DNA of 64,000 bases from Paraburkholderia sp. BL25I1N1 (GCF_003002025.1 NZ_PVZB01000010.1:124001-188000), one strand, 5' to 3'. Numbered from the stretch's first letter, positions 26,693 through 36,453 are shown. Notes: generated by a model not told the origin, from the letters alone. Translations and numbers: made by a program.

Positions 26693-27685
26693 ATGATGAG
26701 CGAAAGAAGATCGCGCGCCTCGCAGGATGAGCGGCCGCCGGCGCCGGTGATCGTGCGCCGTTCGAAAAGAGCCGCCGACCATGGCGGCAATCACGGCGGC
26801 GCATGGAAGATCGCCTACGCCGATTTCGTCACCGCGATGATGGCGTTCTTCCTGCTGATGTGGCTGCTCGGCTCCACGTCGAAGTTTGACAAGCAGGGTA
26901 TCGAGGATTATTTCAACACGCCGCTGTCGAGCCTGCTCGGCGGCAATGAAGGCACAGCCGCCGCGCGTCCGAGCGTGGTGCAAGGCGGCGGCCGCGACAT
27001 CTCCGATACGACGCCAGCGGTCGGCAGGAAAAGCCAGGCCGAACCGACGCCGCCCTCCGCGGCCACGCCGTCGGTGGCACCGTCCGATGCGGCGCGTCTC
27101 GAGCAATTGAAGGCGAAGCTCACCGCCTTGATCGAACAAAGCCCCACTTTGAAGGCGTTCAAGGATCAGATCCGCATCTCGATCACGAACGAAGGATTGC
27201 GTATCGAGATCGTCGATTCGCAGAACCGGCCGATGTTCCCTTCCGGCAGTTCGAAGCTTCAGCCGTATGCGGTGACGATCCTCACGCAGATCGGCGCAGC
27301 GCTGAACGACGTCGACAACCGCGTTTCCATCGCCGGCCATACGGATGCGGTGCCATACACCGCGGGCCCGGAAGGTTATTCGAACTGGGAGCTGTCGTCG
27401 GAACGCGCGAACGCCGCGCGCCGCGCGCTGGTCGCCGGCGGCATGCATGGCGAAAAGCTGCTGCAGGTGCGCGGACTGGCCGACGTATTGCCGCTGAACA
27501 GCCATGTGACCGACGAGCCGACCAATCGGCGCATCAGCATTCTGGTGTTGAACAAGGCCGCGGAACTCGCCTTCTTTCACGACGGCGGACGCACCGCGAT
27601 CGACGAAGCCACGCCGGCAAGTTCAGCCATCCCCGCAGTGGTCGAACGCTTGCAGCCCGTGACCGGTTCGCATAGCACGCCGTAG
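26693..27685 (+). CDS. motB: Flagellar motor stator protein MotB
   Basis: A 330-residue stator subunit. It has one transmembrane helix (AYADFVTAMMAFFLLMWLLG) with the proton-binding aspartate at residue 44. A periplasmic plug and a Pro/Ala-rich linker follow, then an OmpA/MotB peptidoglycan-binding domain (SIAGHTDAVPYT, NWELSSERANAARR, NRRISILVL). ATG 26693 and ATG 26696 are both possible after GGAG. It is translationally close to motA. Confidence 0.93.
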   Translation: MMSERRSRASQDERPPAPVIVRRSKRAADHGGNHGGAWKIAYADFVTAMMAFFLLMWLLGSTSKFDKQGIEDYFNTPLSSLLGGNEGTAAARPSVVQGGGRDISDTTPAVGRKSQAEPTPPSAATPSVAPSDAARLEQLKAKLTALIEQSPTLKAFKDQIRISITNEGLRIEIVDSQNRPMFPSGSSKLQPYAVTILTQIGAALNDVDNRVSIAGHTDAVPYTAGPEGYSNWELSSERANAARRALVAGGMHGEKLLQVRGLADVLPLNSHVTDEPTNRRISILVLNKAAELAFFHDGGRTAIDEATPASSAIPAVVERLQPVTGSHSTP

Positions 27686-27771
27686 CATTTTTCGGCCGCG
27701 CGTCCGATAGATTTGGCGGGTGCGCTCGATAACGCACATTGCGCAGCACCTGTGTGTATAAAATCGAACCC

Positions 27772-28455
27772 ATGCGCCCCGCCCTTTCCGAGCAACGGGA
27801 GCCCGAACTTCCGCTGCATACGCCCAGTGTGTCGTCGGTGACACTCGCCGCGATCATCGCCGTCATTGCGTGGATTTCGATCGTCGCGCAAGCCGAGGTC
27901 ACGATCGATCGCACGCTCGCCCGCGGGCTCACCGTGCTCGACGGCCTCGCCCGCATGAGCAGTTACCTCACCAATCTCACGGCGCTCGCCTGCGCGATCT
28001 GTTTTACCTGTGTGGCCTTGCGTAGGCACAGATCGAAGCCTGCGCGCTTTTTCCGGCAGCCTACCGTCGTCACCGCCGTGGTGGTGTACATGGCGTTCGT
28101 GGGGATCGCCTACAACCTGCTGTTGCGCGGTTACTGGACGCCCACGGCATTGCGGATGCTGCTCAACGAATCGCTCCACAGCGTCTTGCCCATGCTCTCC
28201 GCGCTCTACTGGGTGCTGTTCGTGCCGCGCTTTCATCTCAAGCTGCGGCGTTGTCTGTGGTGGCTGGTGTATCCGCTGACCTACCTCGGCGTGACCTTCT
28301 GGCGCGGGCGCTTGTCCGATTTCTACCCCTATCCGTTCATCAATGTCGACAGGCTCGGCTTCACGCACGCGGCAGTGAATTCGGCGCTGCTGTTCGGCGG
28401 CTTCCTGATGCTGATGGCCATCTTCGTGGGGATCAATTCGCGGCGGCGCCACTGA
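27772..28455 (+). CDS. Pr6Pr family integral membrane protein
   Basis: A 227-residue protein with about six hydrophobic helices. Characteristic features of the Pr6Pr (FAR-17a/AIG1-related) family are MSSYLTNLTALACAICF, GIAYNLLLRGYW, LNESLHSVLPMLSALYW and PLTYLGVTFWRGRLSDFY with YPFINVDRLGF. Members of the related eukaryotic family are lipid hydrolases using Thr and His; bacterial function is unknown. ATG 27772 (MRPALSEQ) is the likely start. It is read in the same direction as motAB but separated by 86 bases. Confidence 0.8.
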   Translation: MRPALSEQREPELPLHTPSVSSVTLAAIIAVIAWISIVAQAEVTIDRTLARGLTVLDGLARMSSYLTNLTALACAICFTCVALRRHRSKPARFFRQPTVVTAVVVYMAFVGIAYNLLLRGYWTPTALRMLLNESLHSVLPMLSALYWVLFVPRFHLKLRRCLWWLVYPLTYLGVTFWRGRLSDFYPYPFINVDRLGFTHAAVNSALLFGGFLMLMAIFVGINSRRRH

Positions 28456-28623
28456 GCGCCCGTCCGGCGCCCCTGGTTTCCCTTTTTCGCTCGGGCGCGC
28501 TTCTTGCGCCCTGTCTGGTGAACGTAAGTCGCGCTTTCCGGCGCGGCGTACGTGAGACCTTGGTGTGACAGCGTTGCGATCGCAATGGCTCACACGTAAA
28601 TTTGACAATGGGAGCAAAAACGT

Positions 28624-28911
28624 ATGGACACCAATTCGGCAGCCAATTCAGCGGAAGGCACGGTCAAGGAAGTCGCGGGCAAGGTACAGGGCGCCGTCGG
28701 CGACGTGCTGGGCGATACCGGCACGCAACTGGCCGGCAAGGCGAAGGAGCTCAGCGGCAAAGCCCAGCAACTGGCCGCGAGCACGACGAGTCTCGTGCGT
28801 GAGACTACGGCGGAAAGCCCGTTCACCGCGATCGCGGTGGTGGCGCTCGCCGGTTTTGTGGCCGGCGCGCTGTGGGCGCACGGTGCGGCAGGACGCGATT
28901 ATCGCCGTTGA
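28624..28911 (+). CDS. CsbD-like stress protein with membrane tail
   Basis: A 95-residue protein. The N-terminal half (AEGTVKEVAGKVQGAVGDVLG, GTQLAGKAKELSGK) has the CsbD-like Gly/Lys/Ala repeat found in sigma-B-type stress proteins. The C-terminal part has one membrane helix (FTAIAVVALAGFVAGALWAH) as in DUF883/ElaB-like proteins that tether to membranes. A GGGAGC ribosome site precedes ATG. The role is probably in stress, but this is inferred from the family. Confidence 0.75.
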   Translation: MDTNSAANSAEGTVKEVAGKVQGAVGDVLGDTGTQLAGKAKELSGKAQQLAASTTSLVRETTAESPFTAIAVVALAGFVAGALWAHGAAGRDYRR

Positions 28912-29021
28912 TTTTTGACGGGGTTGACCACCGGGCGATCTGCTTCAGGCGGTCGCCCGTTTCGTGTTTGTATGCCGCCGTTCCTAACCCGCCGGTTTTG
29001 CACCGCCGGTTTTGCACGGCT

Positions 29022-29834
29022 TTACGCGTCGCCTTTCTTGCGACGCCCCGCGCCCATCTCCAATTCGACCCACGTAGGCGCATGATCGCTCGCATGCGGC
29101 TCGCCCCGCACCCAGCGGTCGACGCCCGCATCGCGCATGCGCGGCGCGAGGTCGGCGCTCAGCAGCAGATGGTCGATGCGCAAGCCGGAGTTTGTGTCCC
29201 AATGCCGACGGAAATAGTCCCAGAAGGTGTAGACCCGCTCGTCGCCGAAATGCGTTCGCAGCGCGTCGGTCCAGCCTTGCGCGAGCAGCCGCTGGTAACG
29301 CTCGCGGCTCTCAGGTTGCAGCAGCGCGTCCTTCAGCCAGGAGCGCGGGTTGTAGATGTCTTCGTCGGTGGGCACCACGTTGAAGTCGCCGGCCAGCACG
29401 ACCGGATGAGCGCTTTTGTACAGCTTCGCCGCGTGCTTGATCAAATGGTCGAACCACGCCAGCTTGTAGTCAAACTTGGGGCCCGGTTGCGGATTGCCGT
29501 TCGGTAGGTAGAGGCACGCCACCAGCACGCCGCCCACTGCGGCTTCGAGATAGCGGCTGTGCGTGTCGTCCTCGAAACCGGGCAGGCCACGGCGGCTCTC
29601 CAGCGGCGCTTCGCCTTTCGACAGGATCGCCACGCCGTTCCATGCGCTCTGCCCTTGCCAGATTGCGCCGTAGCCCGCGTCGCGCAGTTGCTCCACGGGA
29701 AACGCGCTGTCCACCGCTTTGAGTTCCTGCAAACAGACGATGTCGGGCGCCTCGCGCTCGAGCCACTGCAGCAGCGCCGGCAGGCGCGAGCGGATCCCGT
29801 TGATGTTGAAGGTCGCGATTCGAAGCCTGGCCAC
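29022..29834 (-). CDS. xthA: Exodeoxyribonuclease III (AP endonuclease)
   Basis: A 270-residue DNA repair nuclease of the ExoIII family acting at abasic sites and 3' blocked ends. Motifs: RIATFNINGIRSR, DIVCLQELKA (metal Glu), ARYLEAAV-type core, VVLAGDFNVVPT (Asp/Asn), LRIDHLLLS and ASDHAPTWVEL (catalytic Asp-His). GTG 29834 is chosen because GGAGG lies seven bases upstream; an earlier TTG in the frame overlaps that site. It probably forms an operon with the small gene ending 24 bases upstream. Confidence 0.94.
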   Translation of the reverse strand: MARLRIATFNINGIRSRLPALLQWLEREAPDIVCLQELKAVDSAFPVEQLRDAGYGAIWQGQSAWNGVAILSKGEAPLESRRGLPGFEDDTHSRYLEAAVGGVLVACLYLPNGNPQPGPKFDYKLAWFDHLIKHAAKLYKSAHPVVLAGDFNVVPTDEDIYNPRSWLKDALLQPESRERYQRLLAQGWTDALRTHFGDERVYTFWDYFRRHWDTNSGLRIDHLLLSADLAPRMRDAGVDRWVRGEPHASDHAPTWVELEMGAGRRKKGDA

Positions 29835-29858
29835 GGCATGTCCTCCCTGCAATGCGTG

Positions 29859-30077
29859 CTATTGCGCCGCTGCGTCGCACCACTCGATCGCCCACGACTT
29901 CGCGCATGAGATGGCATCCGCCTGGTCGGAAAAGGCGTCGATGTCGCCGGAATCGTGCGACTGGACGTGTTCGTTTTTGCGCGGCGCGCGAGTGATCTTC
30001 GCTCTCGCGTAGTAGAGGCCGTCATCGTCATGGCGGGCGCGGCAATCGATATGGAAATGCCGGTAGTCGAACTGCAT
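29859..30077 (-). CDS. Small cytoplasmic protein upstream of xthA
   Basis: A 72-residue protein starting MQFDYRHFHIDCRARHDDDG after the ribosome site AAAGGAGAGCG. It is rich in His, Asp and aromatic residues, with a C-terminal amphipathic stretch (ADAISCAKSWAIEWCD). I do not recognise a domain. Its stop lies 24 bases before xthA, so it is likely co-transcribed with that repair gene. Confidence 0.65.
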   Translation of the reverse strand: MQFDYRHFHIDCRARHDDDGLYYARAKITRAPRKNEHVQSHDSGDIDAFSDQADAISCAKSWAIEWCDAAAQ

Positions 30078-30225
30078 TCGCTCTCCTTTGAACGCGCTTC
30101 ACTGCATCTGCCGTAGCATCGCTTATACCCGGGCAACCGTCCTCACAGCACGACGGCAGTCGCGCGCGCCGACCTCGCGCGCGTGATTACCGTCGTTGTG
30201 AGCCCGCGCGTGCAGTCCGCGCGAG

Positions 30226-32352
30226 TCAGTTCGGCACGTTCACGGCGCCGTTGGTCACGGTGATCGCATTGATGCCCGGACTCGCCGCGATCGCCGGCAG
30301 ATTGGCCGTGGTCAGCGCGGGGGCGACGCCGGCCGTGCCGCCACGGGGCACCGTGTGAATCACCTGCGACGGCGGCAGCGGCGTACCACTCTTCAGATGA
30401 CTCCACATCAGATTGAGCGCCTGAAGATTGTAGTAATGCAGCGGCACGAAGCGCGAGTCGAACCCCGCCACGCCGAGGAACGCATCGAAATGCTGGGCGT
30501 TCGTCACTTCGTAGAACGAGAGCTTGCTCGCCCCGCCTTCGCTCAATTGATTCAGGCCGAGGTACGGCCGCGACGCATGGTTGATCGGCACCAACGCATC
30601 CGCGCGGCCCTGCACGATGATGGCAGGCTTGCCATGCAGATTCGCGTTCACACGAATGGCCTCGACGCTGTTGGCCAGCGTGCCGTTCGTCCACAGCGTA
30701 CGCAGGCAGGAGGCGCCCGAGTAACTGCCGTCGGGGGTCGCCAGCCGGTGGTCCGCCGCTCCGCCGCCCGAGTTGAAGACGAGGTTGATGCCGTTGGTCG
30801 GCGGCACCCCGTTGCCATTGCCGAACACCGTCAGCATCGGCGACACGGCCGGTGTCACGCCGGCTGTTCCCGTCGCGCTCGTCGTGCCGAAGCTGAAGTC
30901 GCAGAGGTTGGCGGTGACGCTCGCTTTCGCGTACGCATTTGCGTAAGTCACTGCAACAGCCGGCACCGCTTGCGAGTCCCACATCGGCGCTTGCAACAGA
31001 TCGGAGTCGGTTTGGTAGCCGTTCTGATGCAGCAACGCCAGCGCGTTGATCGCCTGGGTCGTCACGTCGCCACCCGCGATCACGCCGGCGCTAGCGAGCG
31101 ACGCGCAGCGGGCGGTGCGAATCGCCGTGGTCGTGGCGAGCGGCAGTGCCGTCAGGTACGGTGCGCCGGCCGCGGCGGGCGCGAGCGCAGCGCACGGTTG
31201 CAACTGGTTGGCGAGCGTCATGTAGTCGGCGAGCGGCTTGCCGAATGCACCGACGGGCACGCCGCCCTGAGCCACCGACACCTGCGCGGGCAAGCGCAAA
31301 TTGATCTGCGGTTCGCCGACGACAACCGCGGTGATCCAACCAGACGTGTCCTGTTCCGCCGCCGCGAGCGACGCGCCGCCGCCATTACTCACCGAAGCCG
31401 CAATCGTCGTGATGCTTCCGCCCGCGTAACGCACGGTGCGGGTCGAACCGTTGAGCGCGCCATACGAATCGTTGAGCGCCCAATACGCGAACTGGATCGC
31501 CTCCAACGTATCGTTGCCCCAATCCTTCTCGGGATTCTGCTGCGAGTGCGCATGCTTGAACGCGTAGCGATTCGGAAACTGGCTGTTGTAAGTTGCGAGA
31601 TCGGTGTTGCCCAGGTTGGCCGTGAAGAGGCTGGCCTTGCCCGCGGCGGTGGCATCCTGCAAGGTGCCGTCGATCAGTGTGACCCGATTGGACGATAGTT
31701 CATGCGCACCGTTGCCACTGCCTTTGTCGGTGTACGCCACCGCGCAACCTCGCTTGAGCCCCCACTCGCCGGCGGCGGAAATCGCGCCGTACACGCCGCG
31801 CGAACCGGATGACGTCGCCGTGACTATGCACGGCTGATCAGGATTGAAGCTCGCTGGTATCTGCACCAGCATGGTGACGTTCTGCGTGCCGCTGCCGTCG
31901 TCGGCGTAAGCGAGATATTCCTTGCCGGCGATCTTGCCTTCGCCGAGCGTGTCGTTGCCGTTCAGATCGACATTCGGCCCCCAGAAGCGTCCATAGCCCC
32001 CGTTCGCCGTCATGTCGACGAGCGCGCGATAGTTCGACCAGATGGCGAGGCGGCGGAGTTCGGCGGCGGTAGGTTGCGCAGCGTTGGCAATGGCCGGCGC
32101 CGCAGCCGATCCGAGGCCGGTTTTGCCGAGGCCCGCGGTGAGCAGGTCGTCGGTATTGCCGTCGTAGGATTGGCTCTTGACCGATGCTGCGGTGATAAAG
32201 CTGGGCAGCGTATTGGCTTGCGGTGGCGGGCTACTTTCGCTACCGCCGCTGTGGCATGCAGTCAGCACGACTGCCACCGCCAACATGATCGCCAGGGTTG
32301 GCACAACCGGGACCGGCCGTTGCGTGGGCTCGACTCTGAGATTGGACTTCAC
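30226..32352 (-). CDS. D-(-)-3-hydroxybutyrate oligomer hydrolase
   Basis: A 708-residue enzyme that cleaves 3-hydroxybutyrate oligomers released from poly-3-hydroxybutyrate. It has a signal with lipobox LTAC (Cys33) and a Ser/Pro linker, so it may be a lipoprotein; some relatives are described as intracellular or periplasmic. The active-site region SSGSRGVYGAISAAGEWGL, the NRYAFKHAHSQQNPEKDWG segment and the late histidine in NAQHFDAFLGV match this family. The gene is single. It supports a PHB-storing organism. Confidence 0.88.
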   Translation of the reverse strand: MKSNLRVEPTQRPVPVVPTLAIMLAVAVVLTACHSGGSESSPPPQANTLPSFITAASVKSQSYDGNTDDLLTAGLGKTGLGSAAAPAIANAAQPTAAELRRLAIWSNYRALVDMTANGGYGRFWGPNVDLNGNDTLGEGKIAGKEYLAYADDGSGTQNVTMLVQIPASFNPDQPCIVTATSSGSRGVYGAISAAGEWGLKRGCAVAYTDKGSGNGAHELSSNRVTLIDGTLQDATAAGKASLFTANLGNTDLATYNSQFPNRYAFKHAHSQQNPEKDWGNDTLEAIQFAYWALNDSYGALNGSTRTVRYAGGSITTIAASVSNGGGASLAAAEQDTSGWITAVVVGEPQINLRLPAQVSVAQGGVPVGAFGKPLADYMTLANQLQPCAALAPAAAGAPYLTALPLATTTAIRTARCASLASAGVIAGGDVTTQAINALALLHQNGYQTDSDLLQAPMWDSQAVPAVAVTYANAYAKASVTANLCDFSFGTTSATGTAGVTPAVSPMLTVFGNGNGVPPTNGINLVFNSGGGAADHRLATPDGSYSGASCLRTLWTNGTLANSVEAIRVNANLHGKPAIIVQGRADALVPINHASRPYLGLNQLSEGGASKLSFYEVTNAQHFDAFLGVAGFDSRFVPLHYYNLQALNLMWSHLKSGTPLPPSQVIHTVPRGGTAGVAPALTTANLPAIAASPGINAITVTNGAVNVPN

Positions 32353-32463
32353 GTTTTTCGTCTCCGATATTTGCTAATACCGTTGTGAATGCAACGGCAC
32401 CGAAATTGCCGCGTACTGTCCAATGGATCGCGACGCTTCGGATACCGACGCATCGCTAGCCTG

Positions 32464-32479
32464 CATTGACCTTTCAATG
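32464..32479. promoter_or_regulatory. Short inverted repeat upstream of paoA
   Basis: CATTGA-CCTT-TCAATG, perfect six-base arms ending 15 bases before the paoA ATG. It may affect initiation or bind a regulator. It is short enough to occur by chance. Confidence 0.25.
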
Positions 32480-32494
32480 GAGTCAATAGACGTC

Positions 32495-33220
32495 ATGTCT
32501 TCGCATAACGAAAGTCAGGATCCGGGCGACGTCCAAGCCGCCATCCCAACACAACCTTCACGCCGCCGCTTTCTTCAATCTGCTGCCGCTGCCGCCACAG
32601 TCGGCGCTGCGCCGCATCTGCGCGCGCAGACCCAAACCCCGACCGCGCCGCCGGCTCAGGTTCAGCAAGCGGTGCCGCCGCGTCCCGTCACGCTGACCGT
32701 GAATGGCCGCGCATACACGCTGCAACTCGAGCCGCGCGTGACCTTGCTCGATGCATTAAGGGAATACGCGGGCCTGATGGGCACGAAGAAGGGCTGCGAT
32801 CGCGGACAGTGCGGCGCATGCACGGTGCTCGCCGATGGCCGCCGTATCAACTCCTGTCTGACTCTCGCGGTGATGCATGAAGGCGAGACCATTACGACGG
32901 TTGAAGGGCTTGCCGCCAACGGCACATTGAGTCCGATGCAGCGCGCCTTCATTGAACACGATGCCTTTCAATGCGGTTACTGTACGCCCGGGCAGTTGTG
33001 TTCCGCGACCGCCCTTCTGAACGAATTCCGCAACGGCACCGCCAGCACCGTCACGGCCGATGTCCGCGCCCGCCCCGCCCAACTCTCCGACGACGAAATC
33101 CGCGAACGTATGAGCGGCAACATTTGCCGCTGCGGTGCCTACGCGAATATCGTGGCCGCCGTACGCGCGGTGCATGAAGGTGGCGGCCAGAACAGCGGCG
33201 CCAACACCCCCAACGCCTGA
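32495..33220 (+). CDS. paoA: Aldehyde oxidoreductase, [2Fe-2S] subunit
   Basis: A 241-residue iron-sulfur subunit of a periplasmic molybdenum aldehyde oxidoreductase. The N-terminus has a Tat signal (SRRRFLQSAAAAATVGAA). The plant-ferredoxin cluster site GCDRGQCGACTV and the second cluster QCGYCTPGQL plus NICRCGAY are complete. The start is ATG 32495 (MSSHNES), with GGAG 12 bases upstream. The order paoA-paoB-paoC matches E. coli yagTSR. The complex would be carried folded across the inner membrane by Tat and detoxify aromatic aldehydes. Confidence 0.92.
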   Translation: MSSHNESQDPGDVQAAIPTQPSRRRFLQSAAAAATVGAAPHLRAQTQTPTAPPAQVQQAVPPRPVTLTVNGRAYTLQLEPRVTLLDALREYAGLMGTKKGCDRGQCGACTVLADGRRINSCLTLAVMHEGETITTVEGLAANGTLSPMQRAFIEHDAFQCGYCTPGQLCSATALLNEFRNGTASTVTADVRARPAQLSDDEIRERMSGNICRCGAYANIVAAVRAVHEGGGQNSGANTPNA

Positions 33221-33232
33221 CGGAGCGACAGC

Positions 33233-34234
33233 ATGGATGCGATCTCATACGAACGCGCCGGCGATGTCGCCGGCGCGGTGCGGGCAGCGCAGCAGTCGGG
33301 GGCGGTATTCATCGGCGGCGGCACGAATCTGCTCGATCTGATGAAGGGCGGCGTAGCGCGGCCGATGCGGCTAATCGATATCACGCATATCAGCGGACTC
33401 GATACGGTCACCACACTGCCGGACGGCGGTATCCGGCTCGGCGCGCTGGTGCGCAATAGCGATGCCGCCAACCACGCGCTGGTGCGCGAGCAATACCCGT
33501 TGCTCTCGCAAGCATTTCTGGCGGGCGCGTCGTCGCAATTGCGCAATATGGCGACCGTCGGCGGCAATCTGCTGCAACGCACGCGTTGCGGCTACTTCTA
33601 CGACACGGCCTTCACGCAGTGCAACAAGCGCATGCCGGGCAGCGGCTGCGCGGCGCTCGACGGCCACAATCGCACCCATGCGATTCTCGGCGCGAGTCCG
33701 CAATGCATCGCGGTGAATCCGTCGGATATGAGCGTGGCGCTTGCCGCGCTCGATGCCGTGGTGCGCGTTACCGGCCCGGCCGGCGAGCGGACCATTGCGT
33801 TCGCCGACTTTCACCGGCTTCCCGGCGACCGGCCGGATGTCGACACCACGTTGCAGCCCGGCGAACTGATTACGGCTGTCGATCTTCTGCCGCCGCTCTT
33901 CAGCGCGAACTCGCATTATCTGAAAGTGCGTGACCGCGCCAGTTACGCATTCGCGCTGATCTCGGTCGCCGCTGCCTTGCAGATGGACGGCACTCGCGTA
34001 AAGACCGCGCGCATCGCGTTGGGCGGCGTCGCGCACAAACCGTGGCGCGCGAGTGTCGCGGAACAGATGCTGAACGGCCAGCCGCTCACGCAGGCAACGC
34101 TGAATAACGCCGCCTCGGCCGCATTGCGCGAAGCGCGGCCGCAGCGCGAGAATCGCTTCAAGGTGGAGCTCGCGCAGCGTGCGATCGTGCGCGCCGTGAA
34201 CCAGGCCGCCGGGCACGCGGGAGGTGTCGCATGA
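33233..34234 (+). CDS. paoB: Aldehyde oxidoreductase, FAD subunit
   Basis: A 333-residue FAD-binding subunit of the xanthine oxidase family. FIGGGTNLLDLMKGGVARP holds the FAD pyrophosphate motif, and ATVGGNLLQRTRCGYFYD is typical. The insertion CGYFYDTAFTQCNKRMPGSGC supplies the cysteines of the extra [4Fe-4S] cluster seen in E. coli PaoB. It starts at ATG 33233, 12 bases after paoA, with GGAGCG before it, and overlaps paoC by four bases (ATGA). Confidence 0.92.
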   Translation: MDAISYERAGDVAGAVRAAQQSGAVFIGGGTNLLDLMKGGVARPMRLIDITHISGLDTVTTLPDGGIRLGALVRNSDAANHALVREQYPLLSQAFLAGASSQLRNMATVGGNLLQRTRCGYFYDTAFTQCNKRMPGSGCAALDGHNRTHAILGASPQCIAVNPSDMSVALAALDAVVRVTGPAGERTIAFADFHRLPGDRPDVDTTLQPGELITAVDLLPPLFSANSHYLKVRDRASYAFALISVAAALQMDGTRVKTARIALGGVAHKPWRASVAEQMLNGQPLTQATLNNAASAALREARPQRENRFKVELAQRAIVRAVNQAAGHAGGVA

Positions 34235-36453
34235 ATCTCATCGGCCAACCCGTCGACCGGATCGACGGCCTGCTCAAAGTCACCGGCGAAGCGCGTTATG
34301 CCGCCGAATTTCCCGAAGCGCGTCTCGCGCATGCCGTGCTCGTTACCAGCACGATCGCGCGCGGCACCATTGCATCGATCGATGCGAGCCGCGCGCAGTC
34401 ACTGCCCGGCGTGCTGCTCGTGATGACGTATCAGAACGCGCCGCGTCTGCCCAACGGCGGCAAGGCCGCATTGGCGCCGCCGACGGGACGCCGCCTTTCG
34501 CTGCTTCAGGACAATCAGATTCACTACAGCAATGAACCGGTCGCCGTGGTCGTGGCCGACACGCTCGAACACGCCACGGACGCCGCGCATCAATTGCGCA
34601 TCACGTATCAGAGCGGCGCAGCGACGCTGGACTTCGCGCAGGCCAAGCCGAACGCGCACGCGCCAGACAAACCGCAAGGCCGGCAAACCGACACGCGACG
34701 CGGCAGCTTCGACGACGGCCTGCAAAGCGGCGCGGTACGCGTGGACGCGACGTACACCACGCCGATCGAACATCACAACCCGATGGAGCCGCACGCCACC
34801 ATGGCGCGTTGGGACGGTCCGCAACTCACGCTCTACGATTCGACGCAAGGCGTCAGCAGCGCGGCGCAGGCAATCGCCAGAACGCTCGGCGTTTCGCCCG
34901 GCGATGTGCGCGTGATTTCGCCATTCGTGGGCGGCGGCTTCGGTTGCAAGGGCTCGTCGTGGTCGCATGTGTCCTTGTGCGCGATGGCGGCGAAGCAGAC
35001 CGGGCGCCCCGTGCGGCTCGTACTCGAACGGCCGCAGATGTTCGGGCCGGTCGGCGCGCGTCCGCGCACAGAACAGCATTTCGTGCTCGCCGCGCGCCAC
35101 GACGGCACGCTGACCGCGATGCGCCACGACAGCATCTCGAACACGTCGGTGATCGAAGACTGGACCGAGACCTGCTGCATGGTCACGCGCATGCTGTACG
35201 CGGTGCCGAACCAGGTGACCACGCACCGCATCGTGCCGCTCAATCTCGGCACGCCGACCTTCACGCGTGCGCCGGGTGAGACGACCGGTTCGTTCGCGCT
35301 CGAATCGGCCATGGACGAAATCGCGGCGGCCTTGAAGATGGACCCGCTCGCGCTTCGCATCAAGAATTACGCCGAGGCCGATCCGCAGGAAAACAAGCCG
35401 TGGTCGGGCAAATCCTTGCGCGAGTGCTATCAGACCGGCGCGGAGAAATTCGGCTGGTCGCGCCGCTCGCCGGCGCCTCGCTCGATGCGCAACGGCAGCA
35501 CGCTGATCGGCATGGGCATGGCGACCGCGACCTATCCGGCCAATCGCAGCGAAGCCAGCGCCGTTGCGCGGATCTTGCCGGACGGCACCGCGATGGTCGC
35601 GTCCGGGACGCAGGATATCGGCACCGGCACCTACACCGTGATGACCCAGGTGGCCGCCGACGCACTCGGCTTCGCGCCGGAGAACATCCACTTTGCGCTC
35701 GGCGATTCGTCGCTGCCCAGAGCGCCGGTGTCGGGCGGATCGCAGTCGGCCGCGAGCGTATCGCCGGCCGTGCGCGACGCGGCGAGCCAGGCGCGCAGCC
35801 AGTTGATCGCGCTCGCGCTCGCCGATCAGGCTTCGCCCGTGTACGGCATCGCGCTCGACGACATCACCGTGGAAAACGGCTGGGTGATGAGCCGCTCGCA
35901 ACCGGGCAAGCGCGATCCGGCGGCGGCGATCATCGCGCGCTCGGGCGGCAAGCCGATCGAGGCGAGTGCGACCGTCAAGCCGGGCGACGAAAAGCAGAAG
36001 TACTCGTTTCACTCGTTCGGCGCGGTGTTCGCGGAGGTGCACGTGGATGCCGATCTCGGCACGATCCGCGTGGCACGCATGGTCGGCGTGTACGACGTGG
36101 GCCGCGTGCTCAACCTGAAGACGGCGCGCAGCCAGTTGATGGGTGGCATCGTGTGGGGCGTCGGGGCGGCGCTACAGGAAGAGACCTCGCTCGATACGCG
36201 CTATGGCCGCTTCACGAATGCGAATCTCGCCGAATATCACGTGCCGGTGAATGCCGATATCGGCTCGCTCGACATTACCTTTATCGACCGGCCGGATCCG
36301 TATATCAACACGCTCGGGGTACGAGGTATCGGCGAGATCGGCATTACGGGCGTACCGGCGGCGATTGCGAACGCGGTGTATCACGCCACCGGCGTGCGCG
36401 TGCGCGATTTGCCCGTCACGCTCGATAAGGTCATGGGCGCGATGCAGGTTTGA
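34231..36453 (+). CDS. paoC: Aldehyde oxidoreductase, molybdenum-cofactor subunit
   Basis: A 740-residue catalytic subunit. It binds molybdopterin cytosine dinucleotide and oxidises aldehydes. Seen: IDGLLKVTGEARYAAE at the start, SPFVGGGFGCKGSSW, the GTQDIGTGTYTVM motif, and near the C-terminus RGIGEIGITGVPAAIANA with the active-site Glu. Length matches PaoC (732). Its start overlaps the stop of paoB, which suggests translational coupling. Confidence 0.93.
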   Translation: MNLIGQPVDRIDGLLKVTGEARYAAEFPEARLAHAVLVTSTIARGTIASIDASRAQSLPGVLLVMTYQNAPRLPNGGKAALAPPTGRRLSLLQDNQIHYSNEPVAVVVADTLEHATDAAHQLRITYQSGAATLDFAQAKPNAHAPDKPQGRQTDTRRGSFDDGLQSGAVRVDATYTTPIEHHNPMEPHATMARWDGPQLTLYDSTQGVSSAAQAIARTLGVSPGDVRVISPFVGGGFGCKGSSWSHVSLCAMAAKQTGRPVRLVLERPQMFGPVGARPRTEQHFVLAARHDGTLTAMRHDSISNTSVIEDWTETCCMVTRMLYAVPNQVTTHRIVPLNLGTPTFTRAPGETTGSFALESAMDEIAAALKMDPLALRIKNYAEADPQENKPWSGKSLRECYQTGAEKFGWSRRSPAPRSMRNGSTLIGMGMATATYPANRSEASAVARILPDGTAMVASGTQDIGTGTYTVMTQVAADALGFAPENIHFALGDSSLPRAPVSGGSQSAASVSPAVRDAASQARSQLIALALADQASPVYGIALDDITVENGWVMSRSQPGKRDPAAAIIARSGGKPIEASATVKPGDEKQKYSFHSFGAVFAEVHVDADLGTIRVARMVGVYDVGRVLNLKTARSQLMGGIVWGVGAALQEETSLDTRYGRFTNANLAEYHVPVNADIGSLDITFIDRPDPYINTLGVRGIGEIGITGVPAAIANAVYHATGVRVRDLPVTLDKVMGAMQV

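Noticed and set aside
34399..36042. Open frame of about 547 codons antisense to paoC
   Set aside because: Product has no domain and the paoC reading carries all the family motifs.
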